A stretch of DNA of 64,000 nt, taken from contig NZ_BMDG01000003.1 in NCBI RefSeq assembly GCF_014635665.1, positions 248,001 to 312,000 of the forward strand. The letters run 5' to 3'. Position numbers and translations under genes: made by a program. Of this stretch, positions 51,410 to 63,000 are shown piece by piece. This DNA is from Isoptericola cucumis. GTDB lineage: Bacteria > Actinomycetota > Actinomycetes > Actinomycetales > Cellulomonadaceae. The notes under the pieces were generated by a model. The model did no database searches, was not told the origin of the DNA, and saw only the letters and a program-made list of their open reading frames with translations. Position 1 is the stretch's first letter. Each line of letters starts with the position of its first letter.

Positions 51410-51452
51410 CGGTGCGGAGTTGTTACTATACCGGCTGGACGGTGCGGAAGTT
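51410..51452. promoter_or_regulatory. Paired direct repeat around a -10-like box
   Basis: CGGTGCGGAGTT (51410-51421) and CGGTGCGGAAGTT (51440-51452) are 30 bases apart, close to three helical turns, on either side of TTACTATA (51423-51430). This AT-rich stretch is a candidate promoter for the efflux gene, so the repeats may be regulator sites. Confidence 0.4.
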
Positions 51453-51505
51453 CGACGTCACCACGTCGCCCCGGCCGTCCCGGCATGCGTGAAAGGCAAT
51501 CCCTT

Positions 51506-53041
51506 GTGACCTCCCTCCTGGATCCGGCGCGCCCCGCGGGCCCGGAGACGTCGGGCCCGGCGTGGCGGCGCTGGGCGGCGCTCGTCGTCCTGATGCTCCC
51601 GGTGCTCCTCGTGTCGATCGACAACACGGTGCTGAGCTTCGCGCTCCCGCAGATCTCGCAGGCCCTCGCGCCGAGCGGGACGCAGCTGCTGTGGATCGTC
51701 GACGTCTACCCGCTCGTCCTGGCCGGCCTGCTGGTGCCCATGGGCTCGCTCGCCGACCGGGTCGGTCGGCGCCGGCTGCTCCTCGTCGGTGCGGTCGGCT
51801 TCGCCGTCGTGTCCGCCGTCGCCGCCTTCGCGCCCACGGCCGGGGCGCTCGTCGCCGCCCGTGCCGGGCTCGGGTTCTTCGGCGCGATGCTCATGCCGTC
51901 CACCCTGTCGCTGCTGCGCAACGTCTTCACCGACCGCGAGGAGCGCCGCCTGGCGATCGCGATCTGGGCCGCGGGCTTCGCCACCGGCTCGGCGGTCGGG
52001 CCGATCGTGGGCGGCGTGCTGCTCGAGCACTTCTGGTGGGGTGCGGTGTTCCTGCTGGCCGTGCCGGTGCTCGCGCTCCTGCTCGTCCTCGCGCCCCTCT
52101 TCGTCCCCGAGTCGCGCGACCCGGTGCCCGGGCGCCTCGACCCGCTCTCGATCGTGCTGGTCATGGCGACCATGACCCCGATCGTCTACGGCATCAAGGC
52201 GCTCGCCAAGGGCGGCGCGACGGCGCCGACGGTCGCCGTGATGGCCGCCGGCGTGGCGATGGGCGTCCTGTTCGTGCGCCGTCAGCTGCGCCGGCCCGAC
52301 CCCATGCTCGACGTCCGGCTCTTCGCGGTCCCGGCGTTCACCGGGAGCGTGCTCGTCAACCTGCTGTCGGTCTTCTCCCTCGTCGGCTTCCTGTTCTTCG
52401 TCTCGCAGGACCTGCAGCTCGTGATCGGGCTGTCGCCGGTCGACGCGGGCCTCGTCCTGCTGCCCGGCACGGTCGCGATGGTGGTGGCCGGGCTCGCCGT
52501 CGTGAAGGTCGTGCGGCGGGTGCGGCCGGCACGCGTCGTGGCGGCCGGGCTCGGGCTCTCCGCCGTGGGATACCTCGTCACCGCCGTGGTGGCCGGCCGC
52601 GGCGAGGTCGGCTGGCTCGCGCTGGCGTTCGTCGTCCTCGCGCTCGGGGTCGGCTCGGCCGAGACGGTCTCGAACGACCTCGTCGTGTCCAGCGTGCCGG
52701 CGGCCAAGGCCGGCGCGGCGTCCGCCATCTCGGAGACCGCCTACGAGGTCGGCGCGGTGCTCGGCACCGCGGTGCTCGGCGGCATCCTCACCGCGTCCTA
52801 CTCGGCGTCGGTCGTCGTGCCGCACGGCGTGCCCGCCGCGGACGCCGCCACCGCCACGGAGACCCTCGGCGGGGCGGCGAACGTCGCCGCCGGGCTGCCC
52901 GCCGGCCAGGCGCAGGCGCTGCTCGACTCCGCCCACGCGGCGTTCGGCAGCGGCGTGGTCGTCACGTCCGCGATCGGTTTCGTCGCCGTGCTGATCGCGG
53001 CGGGCGTCGCGCTGGCGACGCTGCGCGACGTGCGGTCGTAG
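51506..53041 (+). CDS. MFS drug efflux transporter, DHA2 (SmvA/QacA-like)
   Basis: This 511-residue exporter has 14 predicted helices, first-helix region MLPVLLVSIDNTVLSFALP and motif A GSLADRVGRRRLLLVG. A loop of Ala/Thr-rich residues near 445-475 (AADAATATETLGGAANVAAG) separates the last two helices. GTG 51506 follows GAAAGG by 9 bases; ATG 51485 has no ribosome site. Control by the divergent TetR is likely. The compound exported is unknown. Confidence 0.88.
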   Translation: MTSLLDPARPAGPETSGPAWRRWAALVVLMLPVLLVSIDNTVLSFALPQISQALAPSGTQLLWIVDVYPLVLAGLLVPMGSLADRVGRRRLLLVGAVGFAVVSAVAAFAPTAGALVAARAGLGFFGAMLMPSTLSLLRNVFTDREERRLAIAIWAAGFATGSAVGPIVGGVLLEHFWWGAVFLLAVPVLALLLVLAPLFVPESRDPVPGRLDPLSIVLVMATMTPIVYGIKALAKGGATAPTVAVMAAGVAMGVLFVRRQLRRPDPMLDVRLFAVPAFTGSVLVNLLSVFSLVGFLFFVSQDLQLVIGLSPVDAGLVLLPGTVAMVVAGLAVVKVVRRVRPARVVAAGLGLSAVGYLVTAVVAGRGEVGWLALAFVVLALGVGSAETVSNDLVVSSVPAAKAGAASAISETAYEVGAVLGTAVLGGILTASYSASVVVPHGVPAADAATATETLGGAANVAAGLPAGQAQALLDSAHAAFGSGVVVTSAIGFVAVLIAAGVALATLRDVRS

Positions 53042-53126
53042 TCGTCGGGGAGGCGCCGGACGGGCCGCCGGGCGGCGCCGGGCGGGTCGCTGGCGCCACC
53101 CGGCCCGTTCGGACAGGGTGGAGGCG

Positions 53127-54914
53127 ATGACCGAGCAGCACGAGACGACACCGCACGCGCCGGACGAGCACGCGCCGGACGAGCACGCGCCGGACGGGCC
53201 GCGCCCGCCGCAGCGCGAACGGCGCACGCCGCCGCGCTGGGTGCGCCGCACCCTGGTGGGGGTGGCCGGCGGGCTGCTGTGCCTCGTCTTCGGCGTGACC
53301 AGCGCCACCGCCGAGCTGAGCTTCGGCCCGCACGAGGCGGTCTACGCCGTCGACACGGACGGTCTGGTCGTGGCCGACCTCGGGCCGCTGGGCACCGTCG
53401 AGATCGACTCGCCGCTGCCGCTCGGCCTCGGGGTCGAGGTCACGGTCAAGGAGATCCCGGCCGACCTGTCCGCGGTGGGTGCCGCCAGCACCCTGGACGC
53501 GCTCGGCGAGGACCTGGAGAGCTACCTGCAGTTCTTCTCCAGCCCCGACGTCGCCGTGCGCTCCGTCGCGTGGGCGCTCGCCGTCGACGCGGTGCGGCGC
53601 ACGGCGCTGGCGGCGGTGGTCCTGGTGCTGGGGGCCCTCGCCCTGCGCGGCCTGCTCGGCGTGTCGCGGCGCCGCGAGCTGGCCGCCGCCGTCGCCCCCC
53701 GGACCTGGGAGATCACGGCGGGGGTCGCGGTCGTCGGGCTGGTCGCGACCACCGTCGTCGCCGGCGGGGTCGTCCCGCCCACCCAGGGCACGACCGCGTC
53801 GCCGGTGTTCGCGGGGACGGCGCTCGAGGGCGCCCGGATCACCGGGCGGCTGTCGGGCGTCATCGACACGTACGGCGGGCAGCTCGTCGAGCTGTACGAC
53901 GAGAACGAGGCGTTCTACGCCGCGGCCGACGACAACCTGGTCGACGCGTGGAACTCGTGGGAGGTGCGGCAGGCGGTGCGCGACGGCGCTCCGGGAGCGT
54001 CGGAGGCCGAGACCGGTCAGCCCGACGAGACGCCCGCGGAGACGCCCGGCGAGACACCGGACGGGGCGTCGGCATCGCCGTCCGCCGACCCCGAGGACCT
54101 GGTCACGATGCTCGTCGTCTCCGACCTGCACTGCAACACCGCGATGGCGCCGCTGATCCGCACCGTCGCCGAGCGGTCCGACGCCGACCTGCTCCTCAAC
54201 GCGGGCGACACGACGACGAACGGGACGTCCGTCGAGAAGGCGTGCGTCGACGCGTTCGCCTCGGCGGTGCCGCGCGGCACGAAGGTGGTGGTGGCGGACG
54301 GCAACCACGACTCGGCGGAGACGTCGAAGCAGGAGGCCGCCCACGGGCAGGTCATCCTCGACGGCGACGTCGTCGAGGTCGCCGGCGTGCGGATCCTCGG
54401 CGACCGCGACGCCCTCGAGACCCGGGTGGGCTCGGGCACCGCCGTGGCCCGCGAGACGACGCCGGAGGAGCAGGGCGCGGCCCTGGCCCAGACGGCGTGC
54501 GAGGACGGCGAGGTGGACCTGCTCATGATCCACACGGCGCCCGTGGGCCTCGACGCCATGGAGTCCGGGTGCGTGCCGTTCCAGGTGTCGGGGCACACGC
54601 ACAGGCGCGCGGGCCCCGAGCAGGTCGGGCAGGGGATCCGGTACGTCAACGCGTCGACGGCGGGCGCCGCGCCGAACCAGCCGACCGTCGGGCCCCTGCG
54701 CGGGACGGCGGAGATGACGCTGCTGCGGTTCGACCCCGAGCTGCGCCGCGTCGTGGACTGGCAGCTCGTCGAGGTCGACCCGGCGGGGGAGGCCGTCGTG
54801 CGCGACCGCCTGCCGGTGCCCGAGATCGTGCCGCCGGCCGAGGACGTGCTGTCGTCGTCCGGGGTGGCGCCGCCCGAGGGCGAGGGCACCACCGACCCGT
54901 CGCCCGGGCCGTAG
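53127..54914 (+). CDS. Membrane-anchored metallophosphoesterase
   Basis: This 595-residue protein has a His/Asp/Glu/Pro-rich cytoplasmic tail made of a 15-bp DNA repeat, a first helix near residues 42-62, an extracytoplasmic region, two more helices near 155-175 and 193-215, and an acidic Pro/Thr/Glu linker. The C-terminal calcineurin-like domain (about 325-535) shows all metal motifs: VVSDLHCN, LNAGDTTTNG, ADGNHDS, IHTAPVG and SGHTHRR. It is probably an exported phosphatase or phosphodiesterase domain on a membrane stem. Start ATG 53127 over GTG 53118 by weak preference. Confidence 0.82.
   Translation: MTEQHETTPHAPDEHAPDEHAPDGPRPPQRERRTPPRWVRRTLVGVAGGLLCLVFGVTSATAELSFGPHEAVYAVDTDGLVVADLGPLGTVEIDSPLPLGLGVEVTVKEIPADLSAVGAASTLDALGEDLESYLQFFSSPDVAVRSVAWALAVDAVRRTALAAVVLVLGALALRGLLGVSRRRELAAAVAPRTWEITAGVAVVGLVATTVVAGGVVPPTQGTTASPVFAGTALEGARITGRLSGVIDTYGGQLVELYDENEAFYAAADDNLVDAWNSWEVRQAVRDGAPGASEAETGQPDETPAETPGETPDGASASPSADPEDLVTMLVVSDLHCNTAMAPLIRTVAERSDADLLLNAGDTTTNGTSVEKACVDAFASAVPRGTKVVVADGNHDSAETSKQEAAHGQVILDGDVVEVAGVRILGDRDALETRVGSGTAVARETTPEEQGAALAQTACEDGEVDLLMIHTAPVGLDAMESGCVPFQVSGHTHRRAGPEQVGQGIRYVNASTAGAAPNQPTVGPLRGTAEMTLLRFDPELRRVVDWQLVEVDPAGEAVVRDRLPVPEIVPPAEDVLSSSGVAPPEGEGTTDPSPGP
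53157..53198 (+). repeat. Three tandem 15-bp units in the phosphoesterase N-terminus
   Basis: GCGCCGGACGAGCAC is repeated twice exactly and a third time in part, coding for Ala-Pro-Asp-Glu-His units. Copy number may vary between strains. Confidence 0.7.
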
Positions 54915-54923
54915 GCTCGGGGC

Positions 54924-55604
54924 GTGGACCCCGCCGAGCTGACCCCCGTCGCGCAGGACTACCTCAAGGCGGTCTGGTCCGCCGGGGAGTGGTCGGACGA
55001 GAAGGTCACGACGGGGCTGCTCGCGGACCGGCTCGGGGTCGGTCCCTCCACCGTCTCGGAGACGGTGCGCCGCCTCACCGCGCAGGGGCTGCTGGGTCAC
55101 GAGCCCTACCGCGGGGTGTGGCTCACCGACCTGGGCCGGCGGTACGCGCTGGTGATGGTCCGCCGTCATCGGCTGCTCGAGACGTGGCTGGTGCACGACC
55201 TCGGGTACCGGTGGGACGAGGTGCACGACGAGGCGGAGGTGCTGGAGCACGCCGTCTCGGAGCGCCTCGTGGAGCGGATCGCCGCGCGGCTGGGGCACCC
55301 GGAGCGCGACCCGCACGGGGACCCCATCCCGTCGCCGTCCGGGCAGGTGGTGCGCCCGGAGGCCGTGCCTCTGGTGGACCTCGACGCCGGCCGGCAGGGC
55401 GTGGTGGCCCGGATCTCCGACGCCGACCCGGAGGCGCTGCGCTACCTCGCCGACCTCGGCCTCGAGCTCGACCTGCCGGTGGCGGTCTCCCAGCGGCGCG
55501 AGTTCGCCGGCACCCTCGGGGTGACCTGGGAGCGGGAGGGCGAGCCCGTCGCGGTCGACCTGGGCCTGCTCGCGGCGTCGCGCATCTGGGTCGTGCCCGC
55601 GTAG
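54924..55604 (+). CDS. DtxR/MntR-family metal-dependent regulator
   Basis: This 226-residue protein has the DtxR winged helix (DYLKAVWSAGEWSDEKVTTG, LADRLGVGPSTVSETVRRL), a dimerisation/metal-site part with RRHRLLETWLVHDLGY and EVHDEAEVLEHAVSERLVER, and a C-terminal SH3-like domain (about 150-226). The Glu/His pattern HRLLE and HD..AE..EH supports Mn or Fe sensing. GTG 54924 is 6 bases after TAGGCT, whose TAG is also the stop of the previous gene. It may be the regulator for the iron box at 27354 or a manganese regulator. Confidence 0.9.
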   Translation: MDPAELTPVAQDYLKAVWSAGEWSDEKVTTGLLADRLGVGPSTVSETVRRLTAQGLLGHEPYRGVWLTDLGRRYALVMVRRHRLLETWLVHDLGYRWDEVHDEAEVLEHAVSERLVERIAARLGHPERDPHGDPIPSPSGQVVRPEAVPLVDLDAGRQGVVARISDADPEALRYLADLGLELDLPVAVSQRREFAGTLGVTWEREGEPVAVDLGLLAASRIWVVPA

Positions 55605-55678
55605 GCTGTCCCGGTTCCCCCGACGGCGTGCGCACGGTTCCTCCGTGCCGCGCCGTCGAATCGTTTCGAGAGGCAGCC

Positions 55679-56920
55679 GTGCGACGACCCCACCCCGTGA
55701 CCCTCGCTCTGCTGGCGCTCGCGCTCGGCGGCTTCACCATCGGCACCACCGAGTTCGCCACGATGGGCCTGCTGCCGCAGATCGGCGCCGACCTGGGCGT
55801 GAGCGACCCGGTCGCCGGGCACGCGATCACCGCCTACGCCGTCGGCGTGGTGGTGGGAGCGCCGCTGCTCACCGTCGCCGCCGCCCGCATGTCGCGCCGC
55901 CGCCTGCTGCTCGTGCTCATGGGCGCCTACACGCTGGCGAACGTGCTGTCCGCCCTCGCCCCGACGATCGAGGCGCTGGTCGCCGGCCGCTTCCTCGCCG
56001 GCCTGCCGCACGGCGCCTTCTTCGGCGTCGGCGCCGCGGTCGGCGCGGCGGTCGCCGGCCCGGGCCGGCGCGGGCACGCGGTGTCGATGATGATGACCGG
56101 GCTCACCGTCGCGAACGTGGTCGGGGTGCCGCTGTCCACGGCCGTCGGCCAGTCGCTCGGGTGGCGGGTCGCGTTCGTCGTCATGGGGCTGCTCGGCGCC
56201 GTGACGCTCCTCGGCGTCCTGCGGTTCGTGCCCGAGCACGGGCCCGTCGACTCCAGCGTGCGGAACGAGCTCGGCACCCTGCGCAACGGCCCGCTGTGGA
56301 TCTCGTTCGCGGCTGGCGCGGTCGGCTTCGGCGGGCTGTTCGCCGTCTACACCTACGTGGCGCCGACCGTGACCAAGGTGTCGGGGATGACGCAGGGCGC
56401 GGTGCCGTGGGTGCTCGCCGTCTTCGGCGTCGGCATGACGGTCGGCACGCTGCTGGGCGGGCGCCTCGTGGACCGGGACGTGCTGCGGACCGTGATCGGC
56501 GGCTTCGTCGCGACCGCCGCCTCCCTCGTGGTGTTCGCGCTCGTCGGAACGATGCCGGTGCCCGCCGTCCTCGCGCTGTTCGCCCTCGGGGTCACCTCCC
56601 AGGTGCTCGGCCTGGCGATGCAGACCCGGCTGATGGACCTCTCGCCGCAGGCGCAGTCGCTCGGCGCGGCGCTGTGCCACTCCGCGCTCAACATCGGCAA
56701 CGCGAGCGGGGCGTTCTTCGGCGGGCTCGTCATCGCGGCCGGGTACGGGTACCTCGCTCCCGCGTGGGTCGGGCTGGCGCTCACGCTGGTCGGCCTGGCG
56801 ATGGTGCTCGCCTTCGGCCGGCAGCGAGGGGCTGTCGCGCCCTCCGGCGCGGACCGCGGAGACGGCTCCGCGGCACCGGCCGCGTCGGCCCAGGAACGTG
56901 CGGTACCGTCACGGGCGTGA
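55679..56920 (+). CDS. MFS transporter, DHA1 (arabinose-efflux-like)
   Basis: This 413-residue 12-helix transporter resembles YdhP/AraJ: FTIGTTEFATMGLLPQIGAD, AVGVVVGAPLLTVAAARMSR, RFLAGLPHGAFFGVGAAV and GGRLVDRDVLRTVIGG. GTG 55679 follows GAGAGG. Such proteins export sugars or drugs. The hydrophilic C-terminal 30 residues overlap the next gene by 4 bases. Confidence 0.87.
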   Translation: MRRPHPVTLALLALALGGFTIGTTEFATMGLLPQIGADLGVSDPVAGHAITAYAVGVVVGAPLLTVAAARMSRRRLLLVLMGAYTLANVLSALAPTIEALVAGRFLAGLPHGAFFGVGAAVGAAVAGPGRRGHAVSMMMTGLTVANVVGVPLSTAVGQSLGWRVAFVVMGLLGAVTLLGVLRFVPEHGPVDSSVRNELGTLRNGPLWISFAAGAVGFGGLFAVYTYVAPTVTKVSGMTQGAVPWVLAVFGVGMTVGTLLGGRLVDRDVLRTVIGGFVATAASLVVFALVGTMPVPAVLALFALGVTSQVLGLAMQTRLMDLSPQAQSLGAALCHSALNIGNASGAFFGGLVIAAGYGYLAPAWVGLALTLVGLAMVLAFGRQRGAVAPSGADRGDGSAAPAASAQERAVPSRA

Positions 56921-57561
56921 GCCCCACGGTGCCCGACGAGACCCACCCCGCCGACGCCGCCGCGGCCGGACCCCGGGGGCTGACCCCCCGGGCCTACGGC
57001 ACGCTCCTGACGGTGCTCGGGGCGATCGGCTTCGGAGCCTCGCTGTGGCTGTCGGTCGAGCGGTACCTCAAGCTGCTCGACCCGGAGCGCGTCACGAGCT
57101 GCAGCTTCAACCTCTTCCTGGACTGCGGCGTCGCGATGACGTCCTCGGCCGGGGCGCTGCTCGGGTTCCCCAACCCGTTCATCGGCGTGGCGGCGTTCCC
57201 CGTGGTGGTCACCGTCGGCGTGGTGCTCCTCACGGGCGCGCGGCTGCCGCGCTGGTTCCACCTGTGCCTGCTCGGCGGCACGGTCGTGGCCCAGGGCCTG
57301 ATCTTCTTCCTCATGGGCTACAGCTTCTACGCCATCGTGCGGCTGTGCCCCGCCTGCATGGTCGTGTGGACGATCATGTGGCCGCTGCTGTGGTTCCAGG
57401 TCGTGCGCGCCGTGCAGGAGCGGCACCTGCCCGTCGGCGAGGGCGTGCGCCGAGCCGTCGTGGGCAACCGCGGCATCGTCCTCGTGATCGGGTACGTCGT
57501 CGCCGTCGGGTGGCTGCTGCTGGCCGTCGGCGGGGACCTGTTCCAGTCGTTCGGCCTGTAG
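56917..57561 (+). CDS. Vitamin K epoxide reductase (VKOR) family protein
   Basis: This 214-residue four- or five-helix enzyme has the VKOR cysteines: loop pair Cys62 and Cys70 ([12 protein letters not shown]) and active-site CPAC (Cys144/147) in the fourth helix. Actinobacterial VKORs re-oxidise a DsbA-like protein by passing electrons to quinone, which drives disulfide formation outside the cell. No fused thioredoxin domain is present and no DsbA gene is next to it. GTG 56917 lies 7 bases after TACCGT (56904-56909). Confidence 0.9.
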   Translation: MSPTVPDETHPADAAAAGPRGLTPRAYGTLLTVLGAIGFGASLWLSVERYLKLLDPERVTSCSFNLFLDCGVAMTSSAGALLGFPNPFIGVAAFPVVVTVGVVLLTGARLPRWFHLCLLGGTVVAQGLIFFLMGYSFYAIVRLCPACMVVWTIMWPLLWFQVVRAVQERHLPVGEGVRRAVVGNRGIVLVIGYVVAVGWLLLAVGGDLFQSFGL

Positions 57562-57604
57562 AAACGCCTCGGGACCCCGGTCGCCGGCCGGTAGACTCCC
57601 GCGG

Positions 57605-60562
<2,958 letters not shown>

Positions 60563-60661
60563 GGCGGAGGTGCAGCGGAGGTCGGGGGCCGAGCGCGGCG
60601 AGGCACCCGGCCGCAGCGGAACCGCAGGCTCGGACCACCACGGGCGGAGCGTCTGAGGCGT
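60563..60661. other. Gap between leuS and jetA
   Basis: This 99-base G-rich stretch holds no gene. GTCTGAGGCG occurs at both ends (60557-60566, which includes the leuS stop, and 60651-60660), a possible mark of an insertion event or chance. I find no clear promoter or terminator, so the jet genes may be read through from leuS. Confidence 0.4.
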
Positions 60662-62218
60662 ATGTCTTCCTCCCGCATCGAGGGTGCCCTGGCCCGCAGC
60701 CGGGGCGCCTTCGGCACGCCCGCGCTCGCCCTCCTGCACCGCAAGGAGGGCCCGCTCGTCGTCGCGCTGCTGTCGCTCATCTTCACGCCGAGCCGCACCA
60801 CGGTGCCCACCGAGCAGATGCACGTCGAGGTCGAGGACTTCCTGGCCGAGGCCCGGGGCGCGGGTCACGACGTCCCGGACGAGCCGGCGCGGGCCCTGTG
60901 CTCGCGCTGGGTCGCCGGCCGGTGGCTGGTGCGCTCGCTCGACGACGACGGCGCCGAGCAGTACCAGGTGAGCTCGTACGCGACCGAGGCGCTGGCGTTC
61001 GTCGACCGGACGCAGGGCGGGCGCTCGCTGGTCAGCGAGTCGCGCATCCGCACGCTCCTGGTGGCCCTCGAGGGCCTGGCCCGCGACGCCCGGCCCGACC
61101 GGGAGTCCCAGCAGGCGGCCCTGCGAGAGCAGGTCGCGCGCGCGCAGGACGAGATCGCCCGGGCGGAGGCAGAGCTGGCGCGTCTCGAGGAGGGCGGCCC
61201 GGTGGCCGAGGTGCCGGCGGACCGTCTCGTCGAGCAGTTCGACAACGTGGCCTCCCTGGTGCGCGAGCTGCCCGCGGACTTCGCCCGCGTCGCCGAGTCG
61301 ATCGCGGAGCTGCAGCGCACCATCGTCACGGGCCTGCGCCAGGACGAGCGGGCCACGGGCGAGGTGCTCGGCGACTACCTCGACGCGTCGGACACCCTCA
61401 TGCGACGCACCCCCGAGGGCCGGGCGTTCTCGGGCGCGATGGAGCTGCTGCGCGACCCGTTGCTCCTGGAGCAGGTGGACGACCGGGTGCGGGCCGTCCT
61501 CGCGCACCCGTTCGCCGAGGGTCTGCCGGCCGAGCGCCGGGAGTCGGTGCGTGCCCTGTACGGCCAGCTGCTGTCGGCCGTCGACGCGGTCCTCGACGCG
61601 CAGGCCCGGGCGTCGCGGACCATCACGCAGCAGCTCAAGGTGCACAACCCGCTGCGCGACCGCGAGCTCGACGCCGCGCTGCGCGAGGCGACGGCCGCGA
61701 TGGCGGACTGGTTCCCCACCTCCGGCCGGAGCTCGCGGGTCGAGCCGTTGCGCTGGTTCGAGCGGGCACGGCTCGGGCGGTTCCGCGCCCAGCTGCACGA
61801 CCTGCGGCCCGACACCCCGCCGGAGACGCTGGCCGACGCCGACCCCGGCTTCGACGACGCGCCCGGCGAGGCGATGGCGGCGCTGCTCGGCATGGGCGGC
61901 CCGCGCTACGCCGAGACCGCCGCGCACGCCGCGCGCGTGCTGCGCGACGGCCCCGCGACCGCGGACGAGGCCTTCGCGGCCGCACCGCCCGAGCTGCGCC
62001 GCCCGGTGGAGCTGCTCGGGTACCTGGAGCTCGCCGCGCCGGGCGCGCTCGACGACGCCTTCGCGGACGGCGACGTGCCCGCAGCCGGCCTGCGGCGCGT
62101 GACGACCGTGCGTGCCGACGGCAGCACGCGCGACCTCGTGCTGCCACAGGTGCCGATCGCCGTGCCCGGCTCCGGCGACCCCGAGGACGACCCCGAGCAC
62201 GAGGAGAAGGACGCATGA
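60662..62218 (+). CDS. jetA: Wadjet system subunit JetA (DUF3375)
   Basis: This 518-residue DUF3375 protein is the MksF/kleisin-type subunit of a Wadjet anti-plasmid SMC complex. Family blocks: ALLHRKEGPLVVALLSLIF, SRWVAGRWLVRSL, SSYATEALAFVDR; a central coiled region near residues 140-180 (EQVARAQDEIARAEAELARL) and a C-terminal part with ELRRPVELLGYLELA. The acidic C-terminus (DPEDDPEHEEKD) leads into the overlapping jetB start. It bridges JetB and the JetC ATPase heads. Confidence 0.92.
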   Translation: MSSSRIEGALARSRGAFGTPALALLHRKEGPLVVALLSLIFTPSRTTVPTEQMHVEVEDFLAEARGAGHDVPDEPARALCSRWVAGRWLVRSLDDDGAEQYQVSSYATEALAFVDRTQGGRSLVSESRIRTLLVALEGLARDARPDRESQQAALREQVARAQDEIARAEAELARLEEGGPVAEVPADRLVEQFDNVASLVRELPADFARVAESIAELQRTIVTGLRQDERATGEVLGDYLDASDTLMRRTPEGRAFSGAMELLRDPLLLEQVDDRVRAVLAHPFAEGLPAERRESVRALYGQLLSAVDAVLDAQARASRTITQQLKVHNPLRDRELDAALREATAAMADWFPTSGRSSRVEPLRWFERARLGRFRAQLHDLRPDTPPETLADADPGFDDAPGEAMAALLGMGGPRYAETAAHAARVLRDGPATADEAFAAAPPELRRPVELLGYLELAAPGALDDAFADGDVPAAGLRRVTTVRADGSTRDLVLPQVPIAVPGSGDPEDDPEHEEKDA

Positions 62219-63000
62219 CCGACGTGGCCGACACCGAGGCTCCCGAGGCTCCCGACACCGGGGCGTCGGAGGACCCCGGCCTCTCCGGGGCGGACGGATC
62301 CTTCGTCGCGCCGTCGGCGATGGAGGACGACGTCGAGGCGCTGTTCGCGGGCGACACCGGGGTGCTGCCGTACGCCGCGCGACGGGCGCTGGCGCTCGTG
62401 CTGCAGCGTCGCTACCTGTCGGCGGCCGGCCACCCGACGGAGTGGAAGGCCCTGCTCGCCCACCAGGGAGTGCTGGCCTCGCGCTGCCACGACATGTTCG
62501 TCGAGCTGGTGGTCGACCGCGACTACGAGATCGCCTACAAGCGCCAGGTCCGCTCCGACGGGCTGAGCATCCCCGTACTGCTCAAGGACGAGCCCTACCG
62601 GCGGGTCGAGACGCTGCTCATGCTGTTCGCCCGCAACCGGTTCCGGCAGGAGCAGGGCGCCGGCGAACGGGCGGCGTACGTGGACGCGGAGGAGCTGGTC
62701 ACCTACGCGCTGGGCTTTCTCGCCCAGGACGAGACGAACCTCGCCGGCCGCCGCCGGGAGATCGACAACGCCGTCGCGGCGCTGGTGCGCGAGCACGTGC
62801 TGGACGAGGTCGCGGCGGGGCGCTACCGCGTCCAGCCGGTCGTCGAGGTGCTGCTGCCCGTGGAGCGGCTGCGCGAGCTGTCCGCGTGGTTGCGCTCGCC
62901 GTCGGCGACCGAGCCGGCCGAGCAGACCGAGCCCGACGGGCCTGCGGAGCCCGCCGAGACGACCGACGTCGTGGACGAGGACGAGGAGGCCCGGGCGTGA
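62215..63000 (+). CDS. jetB: Wadjet system subunit JetB (DUF4194)
   Basis: This 261-residue DUF4194 protein is the MksE-like KITE subunit. A disordered acidic N-terminus (about 40 residues) is followed by the winged-helix core: LPYAARRALALVLQRRYLSA, MFVELVVDRDYEIAYKRQV, LKDEPYRRVETLLMLFARN, then acidic C-terminus. ATG 62215 overlaps the jetA stop and follows GAGGAGAAGG. It should bind the middle of JetA. Confidence 0.92.
   Translation: MTDVADTEAPEAPDTGASEDPGLSGADGSFVAPSAMEDDVEALFAGDTGVLPYAARRALALVLQRRYLSAAGHPTEWKALLAHQGVLASRCHDMFVELVVDRDYEIAYKRQVRSDGLSIPVLLKDEPYRRVETLLMLFARNRFRQEQGAGERAAYVDAEELVTYALGFLAQDETNLAGRRREIDNAVAALVREHVLDEVAAGRYRVQPVVEVLLPVERLRELSAWLRSPSATEPAEQTEPDGPAEPAETTDVVDEDEEARA

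Noticed and set aside
57562-57604. A tRNA gene or T-box leader before leuS
   Set aside because: The 43-base gap is too short for either, and the TAGACT box 7 bases before the GTG suggests a leaderless start.
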